Positions 1 through 9,331 of a DNA stretch of 64,000 nt are shown here, in pieces; the first letter of the stretch is position 1; every line of letters starts with the position of its first letter. Made by a program: the position numbers and the translations under genes. The notes beneath the pieces were generated by a model. That model did not search any database. It was not told the origin of the DNA and saw only the letters and a program-made list of their open reading frames with translations. Origin of the DNA: Chlamydiales bacterium. Lineage in GTDB: Bacteria; Chlamydiota; Chlamydiia; Chlamydiales; JAJFMA01. Where the stretch lies: contig JAUXSF010000022.1 in NCBI GenBank assembly GCA_030679955.1, positions 1 to 64,000 of the forward strand, given 5' to 3'.

Positions 1-114
1 CCCTTACTGACTGGCTGCAGCAAGCAATCTACAATGCGCAACTCCTCGGCAATAGCTCGCTATTGCCTCGTCGTTGCCCCTTGTATCTTGCATGCTTCGC
101 CGAGTCAATAAGGG
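1..114. repeat. 114-bp imperfect inverted-repeat element
   Basis: The first 114 bases fold on themselves. The left 55 bases and the reverse complement of positions 60-114 align without gaps and share most positions, starting with CCCTTA on both arms. They meet at a perfect centre, GCAATAGCTCGCTATTGC (50-67). No ORF is visible. The element lies downstream of the minus-strand exporter gene. It may be a MITE- or REP-like element, but only one copy is visible here and the left side is cut by the window edge. Confidence 0.6.
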
Positions 115-148
115 CGGATAGGTAGCCAACCGGGTTTTAATTGAGACT

Positions 149-1357
149 CTAAGAGTCTGCTAGTTCTATGGGCCTTACAACAGTTTTGTATACGATCCAA
201 GCGGCCGCAGTACAGAATATGTACACACAAGCCAAAGGCACTTGGTTGTTATCAGGTAGATAAGACACCACTGCTCCGAGAACGGAGGCTCCTGCTATTT
301 GAAGCGCTCCATAAAGAGCTCCGGCAAAACCCGCAATCTTTCCAACCTTAGCAAAAGCGCCAGCAAAAGTGTTGGCAAAGATAAAGGTCGAACCTAAGTA
401 GAACATTAGAACTGGGATAATAATAAACAAAGCACTCACTCCAACTACCCAATGGGCCAGTAACATCATAATGCCCGCGGCGAAAGTCATTGACCACCCA
501 AAGCGCAACATGGCGTAAAGACCAAAATATCGGACCAAGCGAGCATTCGTAAAACTTCCCAATGCCATCGCGCCGCCTAAAGCTGCAAAGGAGACCCATC
601 CGAACTGAACCGGCGAATATTCCAGCCTATCTATAAGCAATATTGGGCCGACGGCGAACCATGAAAAAAAAGCTCCATAGGTAAGAAATACACTTATCGT
701 GTATCCCATAAAGACTCGATTCTTAAGAAGCTGCCCATAGGTAACAATAATAAAGGAAGGGGTCAGCCGAGACCTGTCGTGATGTTGGCTTGTCTCCTTA
801 AACAGAAATATCACCATCAGCAACGCAACAACGGCATACACAGCTAGAAATATAAAAGAAGATTGCCAACCGAAATATTCTTGAAAATACCCGCCTAGGG
901 CCGGAGCTGTCGGTACGACAAACACCATAATGACGCTTAGGTACGATCCATATACCGCTAGTTCTTCGCCTGCGAAAACATCCCGGAATGTCGAGCGCCA
1001 CAAGGCAGCACAAGCGCCAGCCCCACACCCTTGTATGAGCCTACCATAAATCAAAAGATCGATGTCCGATGCAAAATAGCAAACGGCTGAACCACATAGA
1101 AAGATCAATAGGCCAAGGGCCAAAGCGGGACGGCGACCAAATGCATCCGAAAGCGGACCATATATCAACTGAGACAAAGATAGCCCTAGCATGTAGATGG
1201 CCATACTCCATTGGACTAAACTGATGGGTGTCTTCAAACTGGCCGAAATGGCAGGTAATGAAGGAGCGTAAATATCTGATGCTATGCCTGCCAAACAAGC
1301 TATCAAAATAACAATGCTTAGTAAGACAGCTTTTGAATTGGCTGATGATTTTTCCAT
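149..1357 (-). CDS. Bcr/CflA-type MFS drug exporter
   Basis: Major facilitator of the DHA1 Bcr/CflA type (402 aa), an inner-membrane proton-driven exporter. About twelve hydrophobic segments are visible. The DIYAPSLPAI stretch near the first helix and motif A (LIYGPLSDAFGRRP) between helices 2 and 3 are typical of the family. An in-frame TTG lies two codons upstream. The ATG at 1357 is preferred because the protein then begins MEKSSANSK; neither start has a clear Shine-Dalgarno (SD) site. The gene is monocistronic and divergent from the phosphomutase gene. The substrate cannot be told from sequence; bicyclomycin-type drugs or small metabolites are the family's usual range. Confidence 0.85.
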   Translation of the reverse strand: MEKSSANSKAVLLSIVILIACLAGIASDIYAPSLPAISASLKTPISLVQWSMAIYMLGLSLSQLIYGPLSDAFGRRPALALGLLIFLCGSAVCYFASDIDLLIYGRLIQGCGAGACAALWRSTFRDVFAGEELAVYGSYLSVIMVFVVPTAPALGGYFQEYFGWQSSFIFLAVYAVVALLMVIFLFKETSQHHDRSRLTPSFIIVTYGQLLKNRVFMGYTISVFLTYGAFFSWFAVGPILLIDRLEYSPVQFGWVSFAALGGAMALGSFTNARLVRYFGLYAMLRFGWSMTFAAGIMMLLAHWVVGVSALFIIIPVLMFYLGSTFIFANTFAGAFAKVGKIAGFAGALYGALQIAGASVLGAVVSYLPDNNQVPLACVYIFCTAAAWIVYKTVVRPIELADS

Positions 1358-1529
1358 AAGCAATAAAATCTACTCTTTCTACAAAATACTCGCAAGGGAC
1401 ACCAATACCAAAAGGAAATCAAACGCTAAGGCACAAAGAGAAATGTAAACAGATCATCCTCTCTCTACTCTGTCTCTTTCCATTAAAATCTTCCTTTGCG
1501 TATTGTGATGTATTCAGGAGAAATTTGCC

Positions 1530-3299
1530 ATGCCGACATTCGACACTGCCACACAACAAAACATCGACACTTGGCTAAACGGTGACTATGACGAAGCCAC
1601 CAAGAACGAAATCCGTCAGATGGTTAAGGAGTCACCCGAAAAAGCTATCGATGCGTTCTATACCAAACTAGATTTTGGTACGGGAGGTCTTCGGGGTGTT
1701 GTAGGCGTCGGCACCAACCGCATGAACCGCTACACGGTTATGGCGGCTACTCAGGGACTTGCTAACTACTTGGCAAAGCAATCCAAGGAGGGCGGGCATA
1801 GCGTCTTCATCGGTTACGATAGCCGTGTTCACTCACGCGAATTTGCCGAAGTATCAGCACGCGTGTTGGCTGGCAATGGGATTAAGGTATATATCTTTAA
1901 TGAACTGCGGCCGACACCTCTGGTATCTTTTGGCTGCCGCGCACGCAATTGCAGTGCGGCTATTGTTGTCACAGCATCGCATAATCCGCCCGAATACAAT
2001 GGCTACAAGGTTTATTGGAATGATGGCGGACAGGTTGTCCCCCCGCACGATACCGGCATTATTGCTGAAGTGAATAAGATCAACGACCTTAATCAAATCA
2101 AGTGTACAGAAGTCACTAATCCCCTAATCGAATGGGTTGATGGTGAAGTGGACGAGGAATATGTCACAGCTATTCACCCACTTCAAAACTACGCTGCCGA
2201 TAACAAGAACCGTGGAAAAACCCTGAAAGTAGTTTATACTAGTCTTCATGGCACAGGTATCACCGTGGTACCCAAGGTTTTGGAAGATTGGGGCTTCTCA
2301 AACTACATCCTTGTCCCTGAGCAGTGTAAACCTGATGGAACGTTTCCAACTGTAAAATCACCCAATCCAGAAGAACGATCTGCTTTAAAATTAGGCATCG
2401 ATGTTCTGAACAAAGTGTTTGGAGATATCCTGCTAGCTACTGATCCCGATGCTGACCGTATGGCAGTAGCCGTGCGTCACCACGGCAATGTGGAAGTACT
2501 AACAGGTAACCAAATAGCTTGTGTATGCCTAGAGCATGTGCTACGAGCACTAGTAACGCAAAAACGCCTGCCAGAAAAGGCAGCATTCGTAAAGACGATT
2601 GTGACTACAGAACTCTTTCGTATCATCACAGAAGCCTATGGACGACCTTGCGTTGATGTCTTAACCGGCTTTAAATACATCGCTCAGGTAATCCATGAAT
2701 GGGAGCAATCTCCAGATGGCCTAAAGTTCATTTACGGCGCAGAAGAATCCTACGGCTATCTTTTAGGCGATATCGTACGTGATAAGGATGCTGTAATCAG
2801 TTCAGCTCTGGTATGTGAAGTGGCTTTACAAGCAAAACTTCAGGGCAAGACTCTGGTTGATCTGCTGCACCACCTATACCAAAAGTATGGAGTTTATAGG
2901 GAAAAGCTGTCTTCAATCTATTACGGAGAGGGCAAGGCCAACAAAGAGAAGATGGATCAGGCTATGGCTAACTTACGATCATCTCCGCCTAAGACCATCC
3001 ATAGCACTCCAGTGATCTCTGTAGAGGATTATCTGACCTCCACACACACCGATATGCGTACAGGAAAAACTAGGGCTTTGGAGTTGCCGAAGTCGAATGT
3101 TTATGCATTTCATCTCAATGACGGTAGCAAGGTTGTTGTCCGTCCTTCTGGAACAGAGCCCAAAATCAAACTGTATGGCGGAGTTTCCAGGCCTTCGTTG
3201 TCCACAAGCCACGATCAGGTCATCGCACAATGCGATACGTTAGTTACCGAACTGTTAGAGTCTGTCGTCAAACTCCTTTCCGTTAGTCCTAGCACATAG
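1530..3299 (+). CDS. Phosphoglucomutase/phosphomannomutase (PGM2-like)
   Basis: Alpha-D-phosphohexomutase of 589 aa, the longer PGM2/phosphopentomutase-like branch rather than the GlmM branch (a GlmM is present at 55.2 kb). It interconverts hexose 1- and 6-phosphates (or pentose phosphates) through a phosphoserine. Visible are the catalytic serine loop TASHNPPEYNGYK, the metal loop DPDADRMAV and the C-terminal phosphate-binding RPSGTEPKIKLY. The start at 1530 follows a good SD (AGGAG, 8 nt). It probably feeds glycogen and sugar-nucleotide metabolism. Chlamydia carries a comparable second phosphomutase (annotated mrsA), which I take as the likely orthologue. Confidence 0.92.
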   Translation: MPTFDTATQQNIDTWLNGDYDEATKNEIRQMVKESPEKAIDAFYTKLDFGTGGLRGVVGVGTNRMNRYTVMAATQGLANYLAKQSKEGGHSVFIGYDSRVHSREFAEVSARVLAGNGIKVYIFNELRPTPLVSFGCRARNCSAAIVVTASHNPPEYNGYKVYWNDGGQVVPPHDTGIIAEVNKINDLNQIKCTEVTNPLIEWVDGEVDEEYVTAIHPLQNYAADNKNRGKTLKVVYTSLHGTGITVVPKVLEDWGFSNYILVPEQCKPDGTFPTVKSPNPEERSALKLGIDVLNKVFGDILLATDPDADRMAVAVRHHGNVEVLTGNQIACVCLEHVLRALVTQKRLPEKAAFVKTIVTTELFRIITEAYGRPCVDVLTGFKYIAQVIHEWEQSPDGLKFIYGAEESYGYLLGDIVRDKDAVISSALVCEVALQAKLQGKTLVDLLHHLYQKYGVYREKLSSIYYGEGKANKEKMDQAMANLRSSPPKTIHSTPVISVEDYLTSTHTDMRTGKTRALELPKSNVYAFHLNDGSKVVVRPSGTEPKIKLYGGVSRPSLSTSHDQVIAQCDTLVTELLESVVKLLSVSPST

Positions 3300-3611
3300 A
3301 CGCAAGGTCGACTTGGAGCAAGTTCCATGAGGGGGTAGGTCCTTTGTCCTTGTTCATGCAGTCAACTTATGTCCACCCTGTCCTCGAATGTCCGTTGTTA
3401 CGCTTCTTACACCGCTCACTTTTCAACAAGTTTTAAGCATTTGATATGCTCTAGAAGAAAGGAAAAAAATACGCAAAAATTCGCAAAAGCGTTATGAATA
3501 AAAGAAGAAGGTTTCTCGTTCTTACTCTCTGTTCATTTAAACCATATTGTTAAGACTAAGTTGTTTACTCTATCTTTTTTAAATTGTGAAATTTAATAAA
3601 GGAGAAAAGTT
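3300..3611. other. 312-bp intergenic region
   Basis: No ORF or RNA gene is recognised. Positions 3300-3400 hold degenerate phrases of the GTCC/GGAC type seen in other gaps of this window. Positions 3420-3600 are AT-rich and must hold the promoter and leader of the repeat-protein gene. A strong SD (AAAGGAG) lies just before its ATG. Confidence 0.5.
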
Positions 3612-4655
3612 ATGGTTTCAAATCGCGGATCATCAAGAGGTTCAAACTCGAATTCAAATTCACGCAATTCCCAAGGTAGAATGAGTCATGAAGAAGCCGG
3701 GCGCCTTGGCGCGGAGGCTCGGTGGGGCTCTCGCTCTAATGGAGGTAACCAAGACTCGGGAAGAAATAGAAGTCAAGGTAGAGGATCAGGCGAGGGGCGA
3801 ATGAATCGTGAAGAAGCTGATCGTCGAGGTGCCGAAGCCCGTTGGGGAGAAAGCCATCGCGATGATTATGATGATTTTCAAAGCGGCTCACGTGGTCAAC
3901 GCGGTGGGTCTTATGAACAACATCAAGAAGCTGGACGCCGAGGTGCTGAAGCTCGCTGGGGTAACAGTTACCGTGATGAAGATGAAGGCTACGGCTTCAG
4001 TGGTGGCGGATCTCGTAGCCAACGTGGTGAAAGTCGCGGCTCACATAATGAACCCAGTCATAACAGTGCGGAAGCTCGATGGGGTAACAGCTACAGTGAT
4101 GACGACGAAGGCGGTTTTGGCGGTCAACGTGGCGGAAGCCGCGAACAACGCCAGGAAGCTGGGCGTCGTGGTGCTGAGGCTCGTTGGGGCAATAGCTATA
4201 GTGATGAAGACGAAGGCGGCTTTGGTGGTCAGCGGGGCGGAAGCAGCGAACAGCATCGGGAAGCTGGACGTCGCGGCGCTGAGGCTCGTTGGGGCAACAG
4301 CTACAGTGATGATGAAGATGATAGCGATTTTCAAGGGGGCGGATCACGAGGGCAACGTGGCGGAAGCCGCGAACAATATCAGGAAGCTGGTCGTCGCGGT
4401 GCTGAAGCCCGTTGGGGCAGCAGCTTCAGTGATGATGAGGATGATAGCAATTTTCAAGGGAGCGGATCACGTGGGCAACGTGGCGGAAGCCGCGAACAAC
4501 ATCAAGAAGCTGGTCGTCGAGGCGCTGAAGCTCGTTGGGGCAACAGCTATAGTGATGACGAGAACAATAGAGGCTCTTATGGCAGGGACTTTCGTGAGAA
4601 CGAAAGTGATCAATATAGTTTTGGCCGCCAAGGCACTAAAGGAAATAGACGCTAG
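3612..4655 (+). CDS. Repeat protein with eight EAGRRGAEARWG motifs
   Basis: A 347-aa hydrophilic, Gly/Arg/Ser/Asp-rich protein. Eight copies of a motif close to EAGRRGAEARWG occur; the fourth is worn down to NSAEARWG. They are separated by acidic linkers (YSDDEDD, YRDEDEG) and Arg/Gly linkers (GSRGQRGGS). The motif resembles the short KGG-type repeats of bacterial general-stress (GsiB-like) proteins, where a Gly-(R/K)-(R/K)-Gly core recurs; this link is inferred from pattern only. There is no signal peptide or membrane segment. The alternating basic and acidic blocks suggest a disordered protein that binds nucleic acid or acts as a desiccation/stress protectant. A strong SD (AAAGGAG) precedes the ATG, and a terminator follows at 4702. 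Confidence 0.75.
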   Translation: MVSNRGSSRGSNSNSNSRNSQGRMSHEEAGRLGAEARWGSRSNGGNQDSGRNRSQGRGSGEGRMNREEADRRGAEARWGESHRDDYDDFQSGSRGQRGGSYEQHQEAGRRGAEARWGNSYRDEDEGYGFSGGGSRSQRGESRGSHNEPSHNSAEARWGNSYSDDDEGGFGGQRGGSREQRQEAGRRGAEARWGNSYSDEDEGGFGGQRGGSSEQHREAGRRGAEARWGNSYSDDEDDSDFQGGGSRGQRGGSREQYQEAGRRGAEARWGSSFSDDEDDSNFQGSGSRGQRGGSREQHQEAGRRGAEARWGNSYSDDENNRGSYGRDFRENESDQYSFGRQGTKGNRR

Positions 4656-4701
4656 TTTCAAAGCGACACCTCACTTAAGGTAACATAGCTTAATTAAAAT
4701 T

Positions 4702-4737
4702 GGAGTGCGGTGGCAAGTCACTGCACTCCTTTATTTA
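4702..4737 (+). terminator. Rho-independent terminator after the repeat-protein gene
   Basis: The stem GGAGTGC pairs with GCACTCC and is extended by GTG/CAC after a mismatch. It is followed by TTTATTT. It sits between two convergent genes and could serve both. Confidence 0.7.
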
Positions 4738-4804
4738 GCTCATAATTTTGCACTATGACTTTGCCTTGGTTCACTGACTCTCTACGTCCAAGAACTATTC
4801 GATC

Positions 4805-5980
4805 CTATCGGCGGGGACGCGGAGGGTAACGCCGTTTCTGCGCTTGAGGTGGTCGGATAGCCTGCGGTGGAGGTGGATCGCCTTCCCAGATTGGTTCGCA
4901 ATCGATGTGTTTTAGCACTCGATCTAGAAGGCCAAGTTCTCTAGAAGTTACCAAAGAGACAACCATTCCTTCTTTTTCAAAGCGTCCTGTACGGCCTGAA
5001 CGATGAATATAGGCATCTAGGTCATCAGTAAGCTCATAGATGAAGACGTGGGAAATCCCCGAAAAGTCGAGGCCTCGCGCAGCGACGTCGGTGGCCACTA
5101 GACATCTAACGCGTCCAGAACGGAACTTACCGGTGATGGTAGTCCTCATATCCTGGCTCAGGCCAGCATGAAGGAAATCCACCCCATCCATAGAGGAGCG
5201 TAGAAGCCTACACACTTGTTCGACCTGTGCTCGTGAGCGGCAGAAGACAATGCTCTGCTTGGGCGCCATGCGTTTTAAAAGACCAACCAAGGCATGGTTG
5301 CGATCGCGCACATCGCAATAAGCAAAATGGTGCGCAATGCTGGAGGGGCTTCTTTGCTCCGATGTCAGAATAATTTCCATCGGATCCTTCATATGGCGCG
5401 AGGCAATATGACGAATCTGTCCGGGCATAGTAGCTGAAAAAAGCAGTGTCTGATGGTCATGGACGAGGCATTGGATAACGAATTCGATATCGTCATAGAA
5501 GCCCATGCTGAGCATTTCGTCAGCTTCATCGAGAATCAGCGTTGTCACATTTGTCAGGTCGATAAAGCGTTGATAAATGTAGTCAATTAATCTACCTGGG
5601 GTAGCAACGAGAACCTGTACGCCATGTTGCAGCTTGGCTTTTTGCAATGCATAGTCTTCGCCACCAAATAATGCATAAGCTTGCACTTGGCGGTAACGTC
5701 CAATCTTCTGCACTTCGCTGGCATACTGCAGGGCGAGTTCACGCGTCGGCACAACAATAAGTGCTTGTATGTAGGTCTTGGAGGTATCTACACGATCGCA
5801 AACAGGGATGGCGCAGGCGGCAGTCTTACCCGATCCTGTTTGTGCTAGGGCGATGATGTCGCGCCCTTCCAGGATTGGAGGAATAGCCCGTTCTTGAATC
5901 GGTGATGGGCTTTTGAACCCCATCTCGGTCAGAGATTTTATTATTTCGGGCTTTAGGGAAAGTTCTTCAAAGGTCAGCAT
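4805..5980 (-). CDS. DEAD-box ATP-dependent RNA helicase
   Basis: A 391-aa DEAD-box helicase that unwinds short RNA duplexes, probably in ribosome assembly or mRNA turnover. All core motifs are visible in order: Q motif (GFKSPSPIQERAI), motif I (AQTGSGKT), PTRELA, TPGR, DEAD, SAT, ARGLD and HRSGRTGR. The C-terminus is short, proline-rich and basic (ending PPRPRR), which may add RNA affinity. It is the last gene of a minus-strand operon. Its ATG directly follows the TAA of the SDR gene, so translation is probably coupled. The exact subfamily (RhlE/CsdA-like) is not decided. Confidence 0.93.
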   Translation of the reverse strand: MLTFEELSLKPEIIKSLTEMGFKSPSPIQERAIPPILEGRDIIALAQTGSGKTAACAIPVCDRVDTSKTYIQALIVVPTRELALQYASEVQKIGRYRQVQAYALFGGEDYALQKAKLQHGVQVLVATPGRLIDYIYQRFIDLTNVTTLILDEADEMLSMGFYDDIEFVIQCLVHDHQTLLFSATMPGQIRHIASRHMKDPMEIILTSEQRSPSSIAHHFAYCDVRDRNHALVGLLKRMAPKQSIVFCRSRAQVEQVCRLLRSSMDGVDFLHAGLSQDMRTTITGKFRSGRVRCLVATDVAARGLDFSGISHVFIYELTDDLDAYIHRSGRTGRFEKEGMVVSLVTSRELGLLDRVLKHIDCEPIWEGDPPPPQAIRPPQAQKRRYPPRPRR

Positions 5981-6808
5981 TTAGGAAAGCTCTTTATGGC
6001 GCGGTTGTGGAGGTACAAGGTCTCGTGGTGGTAACTGTCCAAGGAAAAAGCGCCGCAAGACCCAGAGAACGGCAGCTTTAGGAGATAAATATAAACTAAA
6101 GAAACGTAAAACTCGATAGCGCCAGTCAAAAACGCGTACTGCTTGCCCGCTCTGGATCTGATTCCAGATATCTTGTGCGGCAAATTCTGGCGTCATAACA
6201 TTATAACGCTGTTGGGCATAAGCTCGATGATCCACAGCGCGCGTTTGAAATCGTGTTTCAACAACGCCGGGACAGGATGTGAGGATGCGTACACCCTTTG
6301 GACTAGTTTCGCAGTCCATCGACTCAGAGAAATGTTTAATAAAGGCCTTGGCTGCAGCGTAGGTAGCGAAGCTGGGAAACACCTGGTATATAGCGCTGGA
6401 GGCTACATTAACTATTACCCCCTTCTTACCAGCCGCAATCAGCGCTCGTGCTGCCTCAATAGTAATCTCAAAGGGCGCTGTAGCATTAATGTCATACACC
6501 TCGAATTGGCGCTCGGTTTCGTACGTGACAACCTCGCCATAAAGTCCCATGCCGGCATTATTGATGACTAAGTCGGGAAGTTGTTCCTGAATGGCGTCGA
6601 TTAGCTTCGCACGCTGGTCGCTTTTAGCAAGATCCAATACTAGAATGGTAACTTGCACTTTCTGCCGTAACTCTTCAGCCAACTCTGCGAGACGCTTTTC
6701 ATTACGGCCGGTGATGATAAGAGATATTCCCTGATCAGCTAGCAACCTGGCTAAGGCTTCGCCAATCCCTGAACTGGCTCCGGTAACAACGGCCTTAGTG
6801 AGCTTCAC
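5981..6808 (-). CDS. SDR-family short-chain oxidoreductase
   Basis: A classical short-chain dehydrogenase (275 aa). It shows the Rossmann motif TGASSGIG at the N-terminus, NNAG, the catalytic Ser in VASSA and the YAAAK catalytic pair. The C-terminal extension has a hydrophobic, basic stretch (RYRVLRFFSLYLSPKAAVLW), as in membrane-associated SDRs acting on lipid substrates; this last point is inference. The start overlaps the end of the upstream HD-phosphodiesterase gene by 14 nt, and the helicase follows without a gap, so the three genes form one transcription unit. Confidence 0.9.
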   Translation of the reverse strand: MKLTKAVVTGASSGIGEALARLLADQGISLIITGRNEKRLAELAEELRQKVQVTILVLDLAKSDQRAKLIDAIQEQLPDLVINNAGMGLYGEVVTYETERQFEVYDINATAPFEITIEAARALIAAGKKGVIVNVASSAIYQVFPSFATYAAAKAFIKHFSESMDCETSPKGVRILTSCPGVVETRFQTRAVDHRAYAQQRYNVMTPEFAAQDIWNQIQSGQAVRVFDWRYRVLRFFSLYLSPKAAVLWVLRRFFLGQLPPRDLVPPQPRHKELS

Positions 6809-8999
6809 TCGCGCCTCCTGCTGGCGGTCTAGCGGGATACTTAACGCGTGAGTGTCCGGCAGCTACCAAAGTATTGACCAAGACGCGCTTGACGGTATTA
6901 AGCTCCTCAAAGGTGAGGTTGCATTCGTCGAACTGCCCATCCTCAGCTTTCTCGCGAATAAGGCGATTGATGAGACCCATTAAGCTTGGCTCATCCATCT
7001 TTTCTAGCGAACGAGAAGCCGCTTCAAAGCTGTCGGAAATCATAATAATGGCTGATTCTTTCGTTTGCGGCTTTGGACCGGTATAACGGAAGTCTCTTTC
7101 CTCCACCTGCGATGCATCATTACCTACCAACTCTAGTTGCTTTCGGAAGAAGTAGTAGACGAGAGTGGTTCCGTGGTGTTCCTGGATGATGTCTATGAAC
7201 TTTTCTGGTAGGCCCGCCTTGCGCGCCATGTCGACGCCCTCTTTAACATGTGCCATGATGACTTGGGCGGACTCTAGTGGTGTCAAAAGCTGGTGGATAT
7301 TCATGCCACCCTGCTGATTTTCGGTAAAGTACTGCGGGGTGACCATCTTACCAATGTCGTGAAAAAGCGTGGCAACTCGACAGAACAGCCCATTAGCGCC
7401 TATAGCCGCAGCCGCTGTTTCGGCTAGATTACCAACTACTAGCGAGTGTTGGTAGGTTCCTGGAGCCTCTATTGTCATACGGCGTAGCACCGGATGGCTG
7501 GGGTCCATGTACTCCATCAGGGTGACGTTTGTCATGATATTGAAGCCGGACTCGAGCAAAGGCAACAACCCAACGACCAGGATAGCGGTAACGCCCATAA
7601 ATAAGCCGGTACTGATAAAGTCGGTCCACATAGCCGCTTCACGGTAGCTGTTGGACGCTAGGTGAAAAGCCAGGATCATAACGATGCAGCAAAGCCATGA
7701 CTTAAAGCAGACAGCAAAAATCTCTTTACGTTTGCGCAGGCTACGGCCACCTAGAATAGCGACAATGGCCGCAACCAGGTTGGTGATCATGAAGCCCGCC
7801 TTCACGAATGGCAGCATCAAGGCTAGTACAACAGAGAGGAAAACAGTAGCGAAGGCAGCGATGTTAAAATTCATCAAGCTACAGATCAAAATTGCTGCAA
7901 AGGGAACTAACAAGGGATATTTAACGGCTTCTAGAAGGTTCCCGGAAGTAGTAAGAAGGAAAAATTCTACAACTTTGGCCAAGCCAAGGGTGAGCAAGCA
8001 AATGGTGATGAGAAGTGATAGTTGTCGGTTAGATCTCATAACCTTCGGTTGAGTAACCTGCAAGAAGGCTGCACACATCGCTGTCAAAACTAACGCTAGC
8101 AGAGCATCGCCCGTCAAAGTGGCTGGGTGCCATAGATTGCGGCTATCGCCTAATGCCTTCTTCATAGCCTGCAGCATGGAGATGTGCCGTGCTGTTACCC
8201 TTTCGCCTTGGTCAATGATTCGGCTACCAGCGCCTACGTGAGTAAATTTATCCGGAACACGTGCTTGAAGGCGCTTTCGCAGCGTTCGCTGTGGAGCGGC
8301 ATCTTCACTAAGCTTCCAAGGATTAGTCTTAAAATACTCTAATATGAAGACCGTCATGCCCTTTGGGAAGTCTTCGACACTGAAAGTGTGCTCTTGGATA
8401 TAGTTCCAGATCTGCGGGGGTAGTTTAACCTGATTGCTGAGGTCACCAGGGGTATAAACCTGATATTCTTTAACCGGTAGCCCTACATCTTCCATTCGGA
8501 TCAATGTGCGAGGATCGGTGAAGCGCAGAGAGAGTAATGTACGCTCTAGTAGGTCAGCCGCGCGGTACATCTCTTCCAATGTGCTGTCCGGGATTCTCTC
8601 GCGCCATTGCTGGTCAGCTAACAGGAACTTTTCAAATTCCGTACGGCGCTGCCTTACGGAGTTTTCATCTAGCTGATAGATCTTGCCAATTTCGCGGACA
8701 GCTTCCTGCCGCAAAATGATGGTAGCCTCTTCGTCAAGGAACGTAAAGTCGATCTGAGCTACAACATACCTAGGAGCGATGGTGTTAAGCTCTAACGTTT
8801 CGACGCTAACTTCACGAAAATGCAAACAAAGAAATAATACGAAAGAGAAGGATAAACCTAAAAGAATGCGTATACCAAGGCTTTTATCAAAAAAACCGGG
8901 GTCCTTGGATCCCGTTAAATGTGTCGCATCTTCATAGTTGCCCGTCTTCGCGGCCATCGGTTCATTCATCGAGGTGCCCATTCCTATTGCGCGCTGCAC
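6795..8999 (-). CDS. pgpH: 7TMR-HD membrane phosphodiesterase (PgpH-like)
   Basis: A 734-aa protein of the PgpH/YqfF family, whose known members hydrolyse cyclic di-AMP. Order of parts: short cytosolic N-terminus, one membrane helix (about 38-60), a long extracytoplasmic domain (about 60-290), a cluster of about seven helices (about 300-480), and a cytosolic HD domain with HSLVVGN, the HDIGK metal motif and a later EHHGTTL histidine pair. The annotated start is GTG with GGGAG about 9-10 nt upstream; ATG codons at 8981 and 8969 are alternatives. It heads the operon with the SDR and helicase. It implies cyclic di-AMP signalling, although no cyclase gene lies in the window. Confidence 0.88.
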   Translation of the reverse strand: MQRAIGMGTSMNEPMAAKTGNYEDATHLTGSKDPGFFDKSLGIRILLGLSFSFVLFLCLHFREVSVETLELNTIAPRYVVAQIDFTFLDEEATIILRQEAVREIGKIYQLDENSVRQRRTEFEKFLLADQQWRERIPDSTLEEMYRAADLLERTLLSLRFTDPRTLIRMEDVGLPVKEYQVYTPGDLSNQVKLPPQIWNYIQEHTFSVEDFPKGMTVFILEYFKTNPWKLSEDAAPQRTLRKRLQARVPDKFTHVGAGSRIIDQGERVTARHISMLQAMKKALGDSRNLWHPATLTGDALLALVLTAMCAAFLQVTQPKVMRSNRQLSLLITICLLTLGLAKVVEFFLLTTSGNLLEAVKYPLLVPFAAILICSLMNFNIAAFATVFLSVVLALMLPFVKAGFMITNLVAAIVAILGGRSLRKRKEIFAVCFKSWLCCIVMILAFHLASNSYREAAMWTDFISTGLFMGVTAILVVGLLPLLESGFNIMTNVTLMEYMDPSHPVLRRMTIEAPGTYQHSLVVGNLAETAAAAIGANGLFCRVATLFHDIGKMVTPQYFTENQQGGMNIHQLLTPLESAQVIMAHVKEGVDMARKAGLPEKFIDIIQEHHGTTLVYYFFRKQLELVGNDASQVEERDFRYTGPKPQTKESAIIMISDSFEAASRSLEKMDEPSLMGLINRLIREKAEDGQFDECNLTFEELNTVKRVLVNTLVAAGHSRVKYPARPPAGGASEAH

Positions 9000-9331
9000 G
9001 TACCGCGTCTCCCATAATTGGGTTATTGAGTTTCAGTTTATAACTCTCAGGCCTTTAGGACAACACAGTTAATGCGTAGAGGGAAATTAGGAGGCAGATA
9101 TGGAACTAAAATGGGGACTTAACAGGATATGCAGGCATATCCTGCCGCGCAGCGATCCTGCCTATCCTGTTAAGTCCCATTTCTTCGCTAACTTGTGAAA
9201 AACCTCGGATCGTGTCCTTATGATGCGTGGTCGCTATTTCCCGAAAGGAGGTCAAAAGGCACTGCTTGGCTTTGCGTTGAATTCCCTTTTTGGTTAGACT
9301 TTTCGCTTTAACCTCTAGGTATGCTTTCCCC
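9000..9331. other. Divergent intergenic region between pgpH and dnaX
   Basis: 332 bp between divergently read genes, so promoters for both must lie here. The middle is taken up by a palindromic repeat (9111-9180, family C). No RNA gene was recognised. No box pair is clear enough to call a promoter. Confidence 0.5.
9111..9180. repeat. Palindromic repeat, family C copy 1
   Basis: The arms ATGGGGACTTAACAGGATA and TATCCTGTTAAGTCCCAT are reverse complements apart from one base. Inside are nested TATGCAGG/CCTGC phrases around the core CCTGCCGCGCAGCGATC. The same core recurs at about 27360 and, inverted and diverged, at about 24050. Confidence 0.8.

Noticed and set aside
3650-4560. Possible CRISPR array
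   Set aside because: The repeats are in a coding frame, vary in spacing and sequence, and have no cas genes nearby. They are protein repeats.
3808-4683. A 291-codon frame running through the repeat-protein gene
   Set aside because: It is the shifted frame of the GRRGAEARWG repeats, kept open by the repeat period. The main frame has the SD and a sensible protein.
9290-9331. Upstream ATG for dnaX
   Set aside because: It adds 14 residues not typical of DnaX; the ATG at 9332 matches the family start.
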